From: DASRDR01 sp963812945 [NCBI: uncultured Candidatus Rokubacteria bacterium]
GTDB taxonomy: Bacteria; Methylomirabilota; Methylomirabilia; Rokubacteriales
DNA length: 64,000 bases
Assembly: GCA_963812945.1 (NCBI GenBank)
Contig: CAWEXD010000012.1
Coordinates: forward strand, 248,001 to 312,000
Direction: 5' to 3'
Every line of letters starts with the position of its first letter. Position 1 is the first letter of the stretch. The position numbers and the translations under genes were made by a program. Below are positions 1-7,434 of this stretch, one piece after another. The notes under the pieces are model-generated. The model ran no database searches. It saw nothing but the letters and a program-made list of their open reading frames with translations, and was not told the DNA's origin.

Positions 1-426
1 GTCCTCGGGCCGGATGCCCCCCTTCTGCGGCTCGTCGCCGACGTTGACCTGGACCAGGACGTCGGCGCGACGCCCGGCCTGGGCCGCCCGGCTCGAGAGC
101 GCCTCCGCGAGCGGAAGGCGGTCGACCGACTGGATCAGATCGAAGCAGTCCAGCGCGTCCCGGACCTTGTTGGTCTGGAGGTGGCCGATCAGGTGCCAGG
201 GGACGGGCCGCCCGATGGCGGCGATCTTCTCCCGCGCCTCCTGCACCCGGTTCTCGCCGAGGGCGGGCACGCCGGCCGCGACGGCGGCCCGGACGCCGTC
301 GACGTCCACCGTCTTGGAGACCGCGACGAGGAGCACGGCGTCATCGCGGCGCCCGGCCCGGCGGGCCGCCTGGGCGATCCGCTCCCGCACGGCGGCGAGG
401 TTGGCGCGGACATCGATCTGGGTCAT
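1..426 (-). CDS. yggS: YggS/PLPBP family PLP-binding protein (3' end cut by window)
   Basis: Pyridoxal-5'-phosphate homeostasis protein of the YggS/PROSC family, a cytosolic single-domain TIM-barrel protein that binds PLP but has no known catalytic role. The 142 visible residues begin MTQIDVRANLAAV. They include the PLP-lysine motif AVSKTV (Lys38), the GENRVQE loop and the WHLIGHLQTNK segment, all family hallmarks. The remainder, about 80-90 residues, lies outside the window. The gene follows pgeF on the same strand, as in many ftsZ-pgeF-yggS clusters (ylmD-ylmE in Gram-positives). The pgeF beside it is only the truncated copy, because an insertion separates yggS from the intact dcw operon. 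A -10-like TAGAAT on the minus strand (438-443) lies 12 bases upstream of the ATG and could give it its own promoter, but no good -35 is seen. Confidence 0.93.
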   Translation of the reverse strand, partial: MTQIDVRANLAAVRERIAQAARRAGRRDDAVLLVAVSKTVDVDGVRAAVAAGVPALGENRVQEAREKIAAIGRPVPWHLIGHLQTNKVRDALDCFDLIQSVDRLPLAEALSSRAAQAGRRADVLVQVNVGDEPQKGGIRPED

Positions 427-491
427 GCGCGGTCGCTATTCTAGCGGGTTCGCCGCCCCGGCGCCACGAGGCTCGTGCGACGCGAGCGGCC

Positions 492-1088
492 CTAGTCGAG
501 CACCGCGAGCGTCGCGAGGCGTCCGGCCATCCCCTCCTTCCGGTACGAGAAGAACAGGTCCCGCCGGCAGGCGGTGCACAGGCGGGGGTTCCAGATCGTG
601 TCGGCGCGCACGCCGGCAGCCACCAGCTGGTCGGCGTTGGCCGTCCAGAGATCGAGCCACCAGTGACCATGGCGGTCCGGCGCCCCGGGGCGCACCCAGC
701 CCTCCCACGCCTCCGGGAACGCCGCGCGCAGCGGCCCGACGACGGGCTCGTCGACCTCGTAGCAGCAGGGCCCGATCGACGGGCCGATCGCGGCCTGGAG
801 CCGCTCGGGGCGCGCGCCGGCCCGCTCGACCAGCGCCGTCACGAGCCGGCCCGCGATGCCCCGCACGGTGCCGCGCCACCCCGCGTGCGCCACTCCGAGC
901 GCCGGCCGCTCGGGATCGGCAACGATCAGCGCTACGCAGTCGGCGGTGAACACCGCCAGGGGCCGCGCGCGCTGCCCCGTGACCAGCGCATCGCCGGCGC
1001 CGCAGAGCCCCCCGGAGGCTACGCCGTCGGCGTCGAGACAGGCGTCGCCGTGGACCTGGCCCGACGTCCGGTCAGTCGTTGACGTCAT
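492..1088 (-). pseudogene. 5'-truncated duplicate of pgeF (laccase-domain protein)
   Basis: The open frame could encode 198 residues. Residues from QVHG onward match the intact pgeF at 4048-4830 exactly at protein level, but the first 72 residues are replaced by about 10 unrelated ones (MTSTTDRTSG). The three metal/active-site positions of the family survive: His13 in QVHG, Cys51 in TADC and His68 in AHAGW. The N-terminal strands are gone, so a folded enzyme is doubtful. The homologous DNA stops abruptly at 1060. I read this as the left-over 3' end of the original pgeF, which still sits next to yggS. A functional shorter protein cannot be excluded because the frame is open and has an ATG. Confidence 0.85.
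494..1060. repeat. 567-bp direct repeat, copy 1 (pgeF 3' segment)
   Basis: Bases 494-1060 equal bases 4050-4616 in the same orientation at an offset of 3556. The only difference I found is T at 933 versus C at 4489, a silent change in a valine codon. The flanks diverge at once on both sides (493 versus 4049, 1061 versus 4617). Near identity indicates a recent event. Confidence 0.97.
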
Positions 1089-1198
1089 ACGCCTGTGGTC
1101 GAGAATGAGAAGTGAAGGCGGCGCCTCTCTTCAAAGAGGCGCCTCTCTACGTAGCAACTCTGGCCGGGGAGGACATCACAGTCCGTGGCCTCCCGGTC

Positions 1199-1227
1199 TT
1201 GACCGGACCCCTCCCGTTCGGTAGGAT
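1199..1227 (+). promoter_or_regulatory. Sigma70-type promoter for the RHH/RelE module
   Basis: TTGACC at 1199-1204, a 17-base spacer, and TAGGAT at 1222-1227, followed by the antitoxin ATG at 1266. Spacing and hexamers fit a housekeeping promoter. RHH antitoxins usually repress their own promoter, so an operator may overlap it. Confidence 0.6.
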
Positions 1228-1265
1228 AAGGTAACACCCGGTAAGAAGGGAATCAAGACCAAACT

Positions 1266-1562
1266 ATGAGAACCAGACAGACCATGACCATTTCGCTCCC
1301 CCCGGAGATGATCCGGGAGGTGGAGGAGATCCGGAAGGCCGAGCACCGGACGCGTTCCGAGCTCGTCCGGGAAGCTTTGCGCACCTACTTCGTGAAGGCG
1401 CGGCCCTACGCGCCCACGGCAGCCGAGCGCCGCGAGATCGGCAAAGGTCGCGCCGCGATGAAGCGGGGAGACTACTATACCGTCGATGAGTTCCGAGCCG
1501 CCGTGGGAGGTACGGGTACGAAGAAGCGCCGTGAAGGACGTGCGGCGCGCTCCAGGGCATGA
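1266..1562 (+). CDS. Ribbon-helix-helix (CopG-type) antitoxin
   Basis: A 98-residue protein whose N-terminal 45 residues form a ribbon-helix-helix DNA-binding domain: strand RQTMTISLPPEM, then helices EVEEIRKAEHRT and SELVREALRTYF. The basic C-terminal part would wrap the toxin. It overlaps the RelE-like toxin frame by 77 bases, a longer overlap than the usual few bases, which suggests tight translational coupling. A second in-frame ATG at 1284 (MTISLPP) is a plausible alternative start. The expected role is neutralising the toxin and autoregulating the operon. It lies inside the insert between the pgeF repeats, so it may stabilise that mobile segment. The family call rests on fold pattern, not on a named antitoxin. 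Confidence 0.85.
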   Translation: MRTRQTMTISLPPEMIREVEEIRKAEHRTRSELVREALRTYFVKARPYAPTAAERREIGKGRAAMKRGDYYTVDEFRAAVGGTGTKKRREGRAARSRA

Positions 1563-1755
1563 GCGGGAGCGTCTCCACCGGGCGCTCGAGAGCATGGCGT
1601 CCGACCCGTTCGGGGGGGATGTAAGGCCGCTCGAGAACCAGCCGACTGCCTATCGCCGACGAGTCGGCGACTGGCGGATCTTCTTCGACGCCTACCCGGA
1701 TCGCCGAGTGGTCGAGGTCGTTCACATCGTGAGGCGGACCTCAACGACGTACTGA
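1486..1755 (+). CDS. RelE/ParE-family toxin
   Basis: An 89-residue basic protein with the RelE/ParE pattern: WEVRVRRSAVKDVRRAPG at the start, a helical ERLHRALESMASDP segment, the family turn GGDVRPLEN, the YRRRVGDWRIFF strand and the ending VVEVVHIVRRTSTTY. RelE members are ribosome-dependent mRNA interferases and ParE members poison gyrase. The sequence alone does not separate the two, although the R-x-G-D-W-R-I-x-F core and His-x-x-x-R end are common in RelE-type proteins. It is co-transcribed with the preceding antitoxin, whose last 26 codons overlap it. An internal start cannot be ruled out, since the overlap is long. Confidence 0.85.
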   Translation: MSSEPPWEVRVRRSAVKDVRRAPGHERERLHRALESMASDPFGGDVRPLENQPTAYRRRVGDWRIFFDAYPDRRVVEVVHIVRRTSTTY

Positions 1756-2125
1756 TATCGGCTTCGTATCACGATGCTGATTGTCGTCTGTGATATCCGT
1801 CTGACTACTTCCGACGCTCGCGCAGACCCGCGTGCTCTTCGAGCCTGCTGATAGTCGACATAATGCCCGTTCTCGGCCGTTCTCCGTTCTCCCCCCGTTC
1901 TCCCCCCAGGGGGGCTGGCGGATGAAGCGGGCTCGGACCGGCTTTGCGCCGGATGGTGCGCGACCGACGCGGGCCGTGTCAAGGGCGACGCCTGGCAGGG
2001 TGAGAGGCGCCGGCGCGGCCCCGACAGCCACTGCCGCTGAGTGAGACGGGAGCGAGGCGCGGCTGGCCGGTCCGCTGCGGCGGATTCGGGCGACCCGTCC
2101 ACGGGGAGAGATCAGTCGGGAGAAC
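1756..2125. other. Non-coding stretch between toxin and transposase
   Basis: 370 bases without a convincing gene. A 70-codon open frame on the plus strand (1832-2044) has no recognisable domain and is built largely from the GC-rich repeats. The stretch lies downstream of the transposase stop, where an IS91-type origin end would be expected, and it holds the repeat array annotated separately. Confidence 0.6.
1867..1914. repeat. Four CCGTTCTC repeats plus C6-A-G6 palindrome
   Basis: CCGTTCTC occurs at 1867, 1877, 1884 and 1895, followed by CCCCCC-A-GGGGGG at 1902-1914. On the transposase strand the repeats read GAGAACGG and contain GAAC, the tetranucleotide beside which IS91-family elements are known to insert. 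This could be part of the element's origin end or its target. The link is inference. Confidence 0.55.
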
Positions 2126-3601
2126 TCAGCTGGCCATGGCGGGAGCCCCGGGCGGCGGACCAGGCCCGGCCGGCGCGGCCGGACGCCGGGCGGCGAGGAT
2201 CTGGCGCACCGCGACCGGGTCCTCGACCATGGCGATCACCCGCATCCGCCCCCCACAGTTCGGACAGGCCAACACGTCGATCGCGAACGCGCGTCGCATG
2301 AGGGCCGCCCAGGTCCAGTTGCGCCGTCGGGACGGCGGACCCGAGCGGGGCTGGGCGGGGTCATCAGCGCCGGCCTCGGGCGCCACCCGACCATAGCTCA
2401 CGACCTGGGGGCGCCAGCGCGCATGTGGCGCGAGGACGCCATGGTAGAGGAGCAGGTTGATCTCGGGGCGGGGTGTCAGCGCGGCCAGCTTCCCGAGGAA
2501 CTCCAGAGGCTCGAACACCAGGTGCGTCGTCCCATCGCGCCAGGCCCCCTTCAACTTGACCGCCACGCGCCCATCCGCCCGGAGCCGCAGCCGGTCCTGG
2601 ACCAGCGGGGGGCGGAGCAGATACCGGCACAGATGCTCCAGCCGGGCCCGATCGTGGGGGGGCACCCGCACGTTGGCGTGCAGATCGAAGCCGTCCAGGT
2701 GAGCCTGGCGCGGCCCGCGGGCGCCGCCGGCGAGTCCGGGCGGTGCCCCGCCCAGGCGGCCGACCCGCGTGCCTGCGTGCTGGCCGAGGGCGACCCGCCC
2801 CTGGACCGAGGCGCTCATGATCTGGGCCAGGATGGGCGAGACCTCGGCGAGCCCCTCCGAAGGGTCCGGCTCGGCTGCGCCGGATTCCAGCCCCCGGCGC
2901 GCCAGCCGCCGCCGCACTCGGTGCCGGATCGTGCCGAGCACCTGCGCCACGTCGTCATCGCTGGGTGGCGTCGCCGCGTGGAACTCGAGCCCGCTCGGGG
3001 TGCGCTCGGTGAAGACCCCGTCGAGGACCAGGGTGTGGAAGTGGAGATTGAGATTCACGCCGCTCCCGAAGCGCTGAATCACGGTCAACATCCCGGTCCG
3101 GCCCTTGCCAAGGCCAGGCCGGTGCGCCCGGCGGCTGTAGAAGTCTTGGAGCACCCGCGCGTAGACGCCCAGCACCGCGCGCGTCAACCCATGGTCCCAC
3201 GCGAGCCGATACCGCAACCGATAGGGGAGGGTGAGCACCCACTGGCGCACCGGCACCCGCGGCAGGACCGCCTCGACCAGCTGGGCGGCGTGCGCGGCCA
3301 TCCGCCGGCCCCCGCAGCTCGGGCAGAACCCCCGGCCTTTGCACGAGAAGGGCACCAGGTGCTCGACCGCGCAGCTGTCGCAGCGGACCCGGGCGAACCC
3401 ATGAGCCCGGATCCCACACCGAAGGTAGGCCTCGAACTCCCGCTTCACGAAGACGGGCAGCCCCGAGCGCTCGGCGTCCCCGGCCGCGTGGGCGAGAAAG
3501 GTCTGGAGGTGGGCCTCAACAGTCCGGTAGAGCACCGTGTCCGTGGGCTGGCGGGGGTGGTAGGTGGCCGTGGTAGCGCAGACCCGGGCCATGGCACGCA
3601 C
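2126..3601 (-). CDS. IS91-family transposase (HUH/Y-type, zinc-binding N-terminus)
   Basis: 491 residues. An N-terminal zinc-binding region has Cys62, Cys74, Cys77, Cys87, Cys93 and Cys96 (…CDSC…CKGRGFCPSCGGRR). It is followed by the HUH nuclease motif in NLNLHFHTLVLDG (His187 and His189) and a catalytic-tyrosine segment CRYLLRPP (Tyr327). A C-terminal CPNCGGRM zinc knuckle closes the protein. This is the architecture of IS91/IS801/ISCR rolling-circle transposases, which nick single strands and need no terminal inverted repeats. Length matches the family (about 400-500), so the gene looks intact. It lies inside the segment flanked by duplicated pgeF DNA and next to a truncated foreign permease gene, consistent with one-ended mobilisation. 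ATG at 3592 is an alternative start. Confidence 0.92.
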   Translation of the reverse strand: MRAMARVCATTATYHPRQPTDTVLYRTVEAHLQTFLAHAAGDAERSGLPVFVKREFEAYLRCGIRAHGFARVRCDSCAVEHLVPFSCKGRGFCPSCGGRRMAAHAAQLVEAVLPRVPVRQWVLTLPYRLRYRLAWDHGLTRAVLGVYARVLQDFYSRRAHRPGLGKGRTGMLTVIQRFGSGVNLNLHFHTLVLDGVFTERTPSGLEFHAATPPSDDDVAQVLGTIRHRVRRRLARRGLESGAAEPDPSEGLAEVSPILAQIMSASVQGRVALGQHAGTRVGRLGGAPPGLAGGARGPRQAHLDGFDLHANVRVPPHDRARLEHLCRYLLRPPLVQDRLRLRADGRVAVKLKGAWRDGTTHLVFEPLEFLGKLAALTPRPEINLLLYHGVLAPHARWRPQVVSYGRVAPEAGADDPAQPRSGPPSRRRNWTWAALMRRAFAIDVLACPNCGGRMRVIAMVEDPVAVRQILAARRPAAPAGPGPPPGAPAMAS

Positions 3602-3785
3602 AGAACGCAGGCGCCGTGCCGGGACGGGTTCTCACAGGATTGTCTCGTCGCCACGGGGACTTGGCGAGCGAGACGTTGGTCAGGGGTGCGGTCGGGGTGT
3701 CGCCGAGGGGATACGGGACGTCGATCTTCTCCCACCACCTGGTCTCGCGGTGGATCGGCAAAAGCCCACGGTCGTCCCGTCGGTG
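3602..3785. other. Region upstream of the transposase
   Basis: About 180 bases separate the transposase start from the permease remnant. No gene is supported. A far end of the IS element probably lies here, but no boundary could be recognised. Confidence 0.5.
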
Positions 3786-4004
3786 ACGACGCTGGTCCCC
3801 GCTGTCATCCTGGCCCTGCCGGTCGGGATCCGGCCACCGTCCGAGCAGTTCTGGATCGGGACCGACAGCTTCGGCCGCGACGTCTACAGCCGCACCGTCT
3901 ACGGCGGGCGGATCTCGCTGATCATCGGCTTCAGCGTGGCGATGCTGGCCACCGGCGTCGGGCTCGCCATCGGCCTCGGCGCTGGCTACCTCCGGATGGC
4001 CGAC
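3786..4004 (+). pseudogene. Internal fragment of a DppC-type ABC permease
   Basis: About 73 codons with the characteristic DppC/OppC block PPSEQFWIGTDSFGRDVYS, followed by a membrane helix ISLIIGFSVAMLATGVGLAIG and the start of the next loop, GAGYLRMAD. Normal members are about 280-310 residues; here both the N-terminal membrane helix and the last two thirds are missing, and the frame runs into unrelated codons before stopping at 4043. It differs at many positions from the three complete DppC genes in this window, so it came from another locus. It sits between the transposase and the intact pgeF and is best read as passenger DNA. Confidence 0.8.
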
Positions 4005-4047
4005 GCTCAGCACGCTAGCGACCGGCGCGGCGCCGGGGCGTGAGCGC

Positions 4048-4830
4048 TCAGTCGAGCACCGCGAGCGTCGCGAGGCGTCCGGCCATCCCCTCCTTCCGGT
4101 ACGAGAAGAACAGGTCCCGCCGGCAGGCGGTGCACAGGCGGGGGTTCCAGATCGTGTCGGCGCGCACGCCGGCAGCCACCAGCTGGTCGGCGTTGGCCGT
4201 CCAGAGATCGAGCCACCAGTGACCATGGCGGTCCGGCGCCCCGGGGCGCACCCAGCCCTCCCACGCCTCCGGGAACGCCGCGCGCAGCGGCCCGACGACG
4301 GGCTCGTCGACCTCGTAGCAGCAGGGCCCGATCGACGGGCCGATCGCGGCCTGGAGCCGCTCGGGGCGCGCGCCGGCCCGCTCGACCAGCGCCGTCACGA
4401 GCCGGCCCGCGATGCCCCGCACGGTGCCGCGCCACCCCGCGTGCGCCACTCCGAGCGCCGGCCGCTCGGGATCGGCAACGATCAGCGCCACGCAGTCGGC
4501 GGTGAACACCGCCAGGGGCCGCGCGCGCTGCCCCGTGACCAGCGCATCGCCGGCGCCGCAGAGCCCCCCGGAGGCTACGCCGTCGGCGTCGAGACAGGCG
4601 TCGCCGTGGACCTGGCGCGCGTAGCGGACGCTCCCGGGCTCGAGGCCGAGCGCCGCGAGGGCCGGCCATTGCCGGGCGCCGAAGGGACCATCCGGCGCCG
4701 AGACGCCGTCGAAGCTCCCGTGGTGGCGCGTCGTGAAGGCGTGGCGGACGCCGAGCGCCGCGAGGGCCGGCACGACGGCGTGCGTCGGCGGCTCCCCGTG
4801 CCAGCTGACCATGGACTCGAATCCTAACAT
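4048..4830 (-). CDS. pgeF: PgeF/YfiH laccase-domain protein (purine nucleoside phosphorylase-like, polyphenol oxidase family)
   Basis: 260 residues of the DUF152/laccase-domain family, cytosolic. Members have been described as editing enzymes that prevent misincorporation of L-Ser into peptidoglycan precursors (PgeF) and as purine nucleoside-metabolising enzymes. Conserved metal/active-site residues are His75 (ARQVHG), Cys113 (TADCVA) and His130 (VAHAGWRGT). It lies 95 bases downstream of ftsZ on the same strand, the common ftsZ-pgeF order. A second ATG at 4812 (MVSWHGEPP) has an AGGA nine bases upstream and may be the true start. Its last 567 bases are duplicated at 494-1060, and immediately after its stop the DNA becomes the mobile insert, so normal read-through into yggS is lost. 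Confidence 0.9.
   Translation of the reverse strand: MLGFESMVSWHGEPPTHAVVPALAALGVRHAFTTRHHGSFDGVSAPDGPFGARQWPALAALGLEPGSVRYARQVHGDACLDADGVASGGLCGAGDALVTGQRARPLAVFTADCVALIVADPERPALGVAHAGWRGTVRGIAGRLVTALVERAGARPERLQAAIGPSIGPCCYEVDEPVVGPLRAAFPEAWEGWVRPGAPDRHGHWWLDLWTANADQLVAAGVRADTIWNPRLCTACRRDLFFSYRKEGMAGRLATLAVLD
4050..4616. repeat. 567-bp direct repeat, copy 2 (inside intact pgeF)
   Basis: Partner of 494-1060, with 566 of 567 bases identical by direct reading. It begins one base inside the pgeF stop codon and ends in the codon before the conserved QVHG motif. Confidence 0.97.
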
Positions 4831-4925
4831 CCAGCCGTGGCGGCCATGGCAGCCGTGGGCCAGCCGTGGCCCGCCGGGGCGCTACCGGCCGAGTGCCGGA
4901 CGCCAGGCGATCCGCTCGGCGCCGG

Positions 4926-6104
4926 TCAGTCGGCCTGCCGCCGGAGAAACGCGGGGATGTCCAGGTCGTCGGCCATCTGGTCGAGCCCGTCCGCGCGCAC
5001 CCCGTCCACGCGCGGGCGGCGCCACGGCGACGGTCGATCGCCTCCGCGGTACGCCTTGAGATCCACGGTCCGGGCGCCGGGCGCCCCCGCGCCGGCCCCC
5101 GCCGCCGCCATGGGCTGGATGGCGCCGCGAGCGTCGTCGAAGCCGGTCGCGATGACGGTGACCCGGATCTCGTCGCCGAGAGCCTCGTCCACCACCGCGC
5201 CGACGATGATGTTGGCGTCACCCTCGGCCGCCTCGGCCACCGTGCTGGCCGCCTCGTTGACCTCGTGGAGCGTGAGGTCCGCGCCGCCGGTGATGTTGAT
5301 CAGGACCCCGCGGGCGCCCTGGATCGACGTCTCCTCCAGCAGCGGGCTCGCGATCGCCTTCTGCGCGGCGTCCACGGCACGGTGCTCGCCGCGACCGATC
5401 CCGGTGCCCATGAGCGCCATGCCCATCCCGGACATGATCGTGCGCACGTCGGCGAAGTCGAGGTTGATGAGGCCCGGGACCAGGATCAGGTCCGAGATGC
5501 CCTGGACCGCCTGCTGCAGGACGGAGTCCGCGACCTTGAAGGCCTCCTGGAGCGACGTGCCCTTCTCGACGACCGTGAGGAGTCGCTGGTTGGGGATCGT
5601 CAAGAGCGTGTCGACGATCCCCCGCAGCTCCTGGATCCCGGCGTCCGCCTGGCGCATCCGCCGGGGGCCCTCGAACTGGAACGGCTTCGTGACGCAGGCA
5701 ACGGTGAGCGCGCCGAGCTCCTTGGCGATCGCCGCGACGACCGGCGCGGCCCCGGTGCCCGTGCCGCCGCCCATCCCGGCCGTGATGAAGACCATGTCGG
5801 CGCCGGTGAGCGTCTGGTGGAGGACCTCCCGGTCCTCGCTCGCGGCCCGGCGGCCGACCTCCGGGTCGGACCCGGCACCCAGGCCCCCGGTGAGCTTGGT
5901 GCCGAGCTGGATCTTGATCGGGGCCGGGGAGGCGCGAAGCGCCTGGGCGTCGGTGTTCGCGACCGCGAACGTCACGCCGGTGAAGCGCGACGTGATCATC
6001 CGGTTCACGGCATTCGACCCGCCGCCGCCCAGCCCGACGACCCGGATCTTGGCCGCGAGCTCTCGGTCCTCTTCCTCGAGCCGGAAGATGAGCTCCTCCC
6101 GCAT
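4926..6104 (-). CDS. ftsZ: Cell division protein FtsZ
   Basis: 392-residue tubulin-like GTPase that polymerises into the cytokinetic Z-ring. Visible: the nucleotide-binding loop [15 protein letters not shown] near residue 22, the tubulin signature GGGTGTG at 112-118, the catalytic T7 loop NLDFADV, and the conserved C-terminal peptide DIPAFLRRQ that binds FtsA. A variable Ala/Gly linker precedes that peptide. The ATG at 6104 has a GGGGGAGAGGG ribosome-binding stretch. An upstream ATG at 6185 overlaps the ftsA stop (ATGA) and would add 27 basic residues, but it gives an unusually long N-terminus. The gene is co-directional with ftsA and pgeF, at the end of the dcw operon. Confidence 0.97.
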   Translation of the reverse strand: MREELIFRLEEEDRELAAKIRVVGLGGGGSNAVNRMITSRFTGVTFAVANTDAQALRASPAPIKIQLGTKLTGGLGAGSDPEVGRRAASEDREVLHQTLTGADMVFITAGMGGGTGTGAAPVVAAIAKELGALTVACVTKPFQFEGPRRMRQADAGIQELRGIVDTLLTIPNQRLLTVVEKGTSLQEAFKVADSVLQQAVQGISDLILVPGLINLDFADVRTIMSGMGMALMGTGIGRGEHRAVDAAQKAIASPLLEETSIQGARGVLINITGGADLTLHEVNEAASTVAEAAEGDANIIVGAVVDEALGDEIRVTVIATGFDDARGAIQPMAAAGAGAGAPGARTVDLKAYRGGDRPSPWRRPRVDGVRADGLDQMADDLDIPAFLRRQAD

Positions 6105-6184
6105 CGTACCCTCTCCCCCTGCCGGCCGACGGTCTCCGCCGGCCGACTCGTTGACTTGCCTTCCCTTGCGGCGGCGCCGCGCCA

Positions 6185-7423
6185 TCAGAAGATCTCCCGG
6201 AGCCACTCGCGGACGCGACGCGCCGTCCGGCCCACGCCGGGCCAGCCCTCGCCGAGCGCGGCCACGCGGACGGTGTCCGCCGGCCGGTCCCGACGAGCGC
6301 CGGTCAGGACCAGCCCGACAGCGGTCGCGAACACGGGGCTCTCCACTTGCTCGTACAGCCCACCGACCCACTTCGGAATGCCGCGGCGGACCGGCAGGTC
6401 GAGGATCGTCTCGGCCAGCTCCGGCACGCCCTCCATGATCGTCGCCCCTCCCGTGACCACGGCTCCCGCGGTCGCCGCGTCGTCGAGCCCCGCCTCGCTC
6501 ACGCCCCGCGCCACCAGCGTGACGATCTCCTCGATGCGCGCCTGGACGACGCGCGCCAGCGTCTGACGCGAGAGCACTCGCGGCTTGCGGCCGCCGATCG
6601 AGGGCACCTCGACCGTCTCGTCCTCGAGCACGAGGCTCGCCTGGGCGCAGCCGAACAGCTTCTTCAGCTCCTCCGCGGAGGGGGGCGGCGTCCGGAGCCC
6701 GACGGCGATGTCGTTCGTGATGTGGTCGCCGCCGAGCGGGATCACGGCCGTATGCCACACGGCCCCGTCCCGGAAGAGCGCCACGTCCGTCGTGCCGCCG
6801 CCCACGTCGATCAGGAGCACACCCAGCTCGCGCTCGTCGGGCGTGAGGACCGACTCCCCCGAGGCGAGCGGCTGCAGCACGACGTCCTCGACGGTCAGGC
6901 CGGCCCGATTGACGCTCCGCACGACGTTCTGCACGGCGGTGGCGGCCCCGGTGACCAGGTGCACGGAGACACCCAGCCGGCTCCCGAGCATCCCGATCGG
7001 CTCCCGGATGCCGTCCTGGTCGTCGACGGTGAATCCCTGCGTCAGGACGTTCAGGATCTCGCGGTCGGGGGGAAGGCCCACCGCGCGGGCCGCCTCCACC
7101 GCGCGCGCGACGTCGAGGGCGGTGACTTCCCGGGTGCGGCCCTGGACCGCCACCACCCCCTGGCTGTTGATCCCCCGCACGTGTCCGCCACCGATCGACG
7201 CATAGACGGCGTCCACCTCGACCCCGGCCACCTGCTCCGCCTCCGCGACGGCGCGCTTGATCGCCTCGACCGTCGCCTCGACGTTCGTGACGACGCCCTT
7301 GCGGATCCCCTTCGATGGGTGCTGGCCGATGCCGATCACATCGACACCGGTGGCCGTCACCTCGCCGATGACGGCACAGACCTTCGTCGTCCCCACGTCG
7401 AGCCCCGTGATGATGTTCGGCAT
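6185..7423 (-). CDS. ftsA: Cell division protein FtsA
   Basis: Actin-like ATPase that anchors FtsZ to the membrane and recruits later divisome proteins. About 412 residues. The N-terminal phosphate loop is [17 protein letters not shown], the SHS2/1C region follows ([16 protein letters not shown]), the second phosphate motif is [13 protein letters not shown], and the adenosine motif [11 protein letters not shown] lies near residue 335. The C-terminus WLREIF, preceded by arginines, fits the amphipathic membrane-targeting helix. The start is uncertain: ATG 7423 gives the usual short lead MPNIITG, while GTG 7432 adds three residues and lies just after the ftsQ stop. It is followed by ftsZ, with an alternative ftsZ start overlapping the ftsA stop. 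Confidence 0.96.
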   Translation of the reverse strand: MPNIITGLDVGTTKVCAVIGEVTATGVDVIGIGQHPSKGIRKGVVTNVEATVEAIKRAVAEAEQVAGVEVDAVYASIGGGHVRGINSQGVVAVQGRTREVTALDVARAVEAARAVGLPPDREILNVLTQGFTVDDQDGIREPIGMLGSRLGVSVHLVTGAATAVQNVVRSVNRAGLTVEDVVLQPLASGESVLTPDERELGVLLIDVGGGTTDVALFRDGAVWHTAVIPLGGDHITNDIAVGLRTPPPSAEELKKLFGCAQASLVLEDETVEVPSIGGRKPRVLSRQTLARVVQARIEEIVTLVARGVSEAGLDDAATAGAVVTGGATIMEGVPELAETILDLPVRRGIPKWVGGLYEQVESPVFATAVGLVLTGARRDRPADTVRVAALGEGWPGVGRTARRVREWLREIF

Positions 7424-7434
7424 CCTGCGCACCG

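Larger units (their letters stand above)
1061..4049. mobile_element. IS91-family-bearing insert splitting the pgeF-yggS junction
   Basis: The 2989 bases between the two pgeF repeats interrupt what is elsewhere a contiguous ftsZ-pgeF-yggS order. Cargo from left to right: a toxin-antitoxin pair with its own promoter, a GTTC-containing repeat array, an IS91-family HUH transposase on the minus strand, and a cut-off ABC permease fragment. The direct repeats and the full-plus-truncated pgeF arrangement are what a single homologous crossover with a circle carrying a pgeF fragment would leave. IS91/ISCR elements move by rolling-circle transposition and can pick up flanking DNA (family knowledge), which could make such a circle. 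I could not fix the exact IS ends. A tandem duplication or a metagenome mis-assembly are alternatives. Confidence 0.7.

Noticed and set aside
1832-2044. 70-codon frame upstream of the IS end
   Set aside because: No domain, no ribosome-binding site, made partly from the CCGTTCTC repeats.
6105-6185. Longer FtsZ start at 6185 overlapping the ftsA stop
   Set aside because: It would add 27 basic residues not typical of FtsZ, and the ATG at 6104 has a better ribosome-binding site. Kept only as an alternative.
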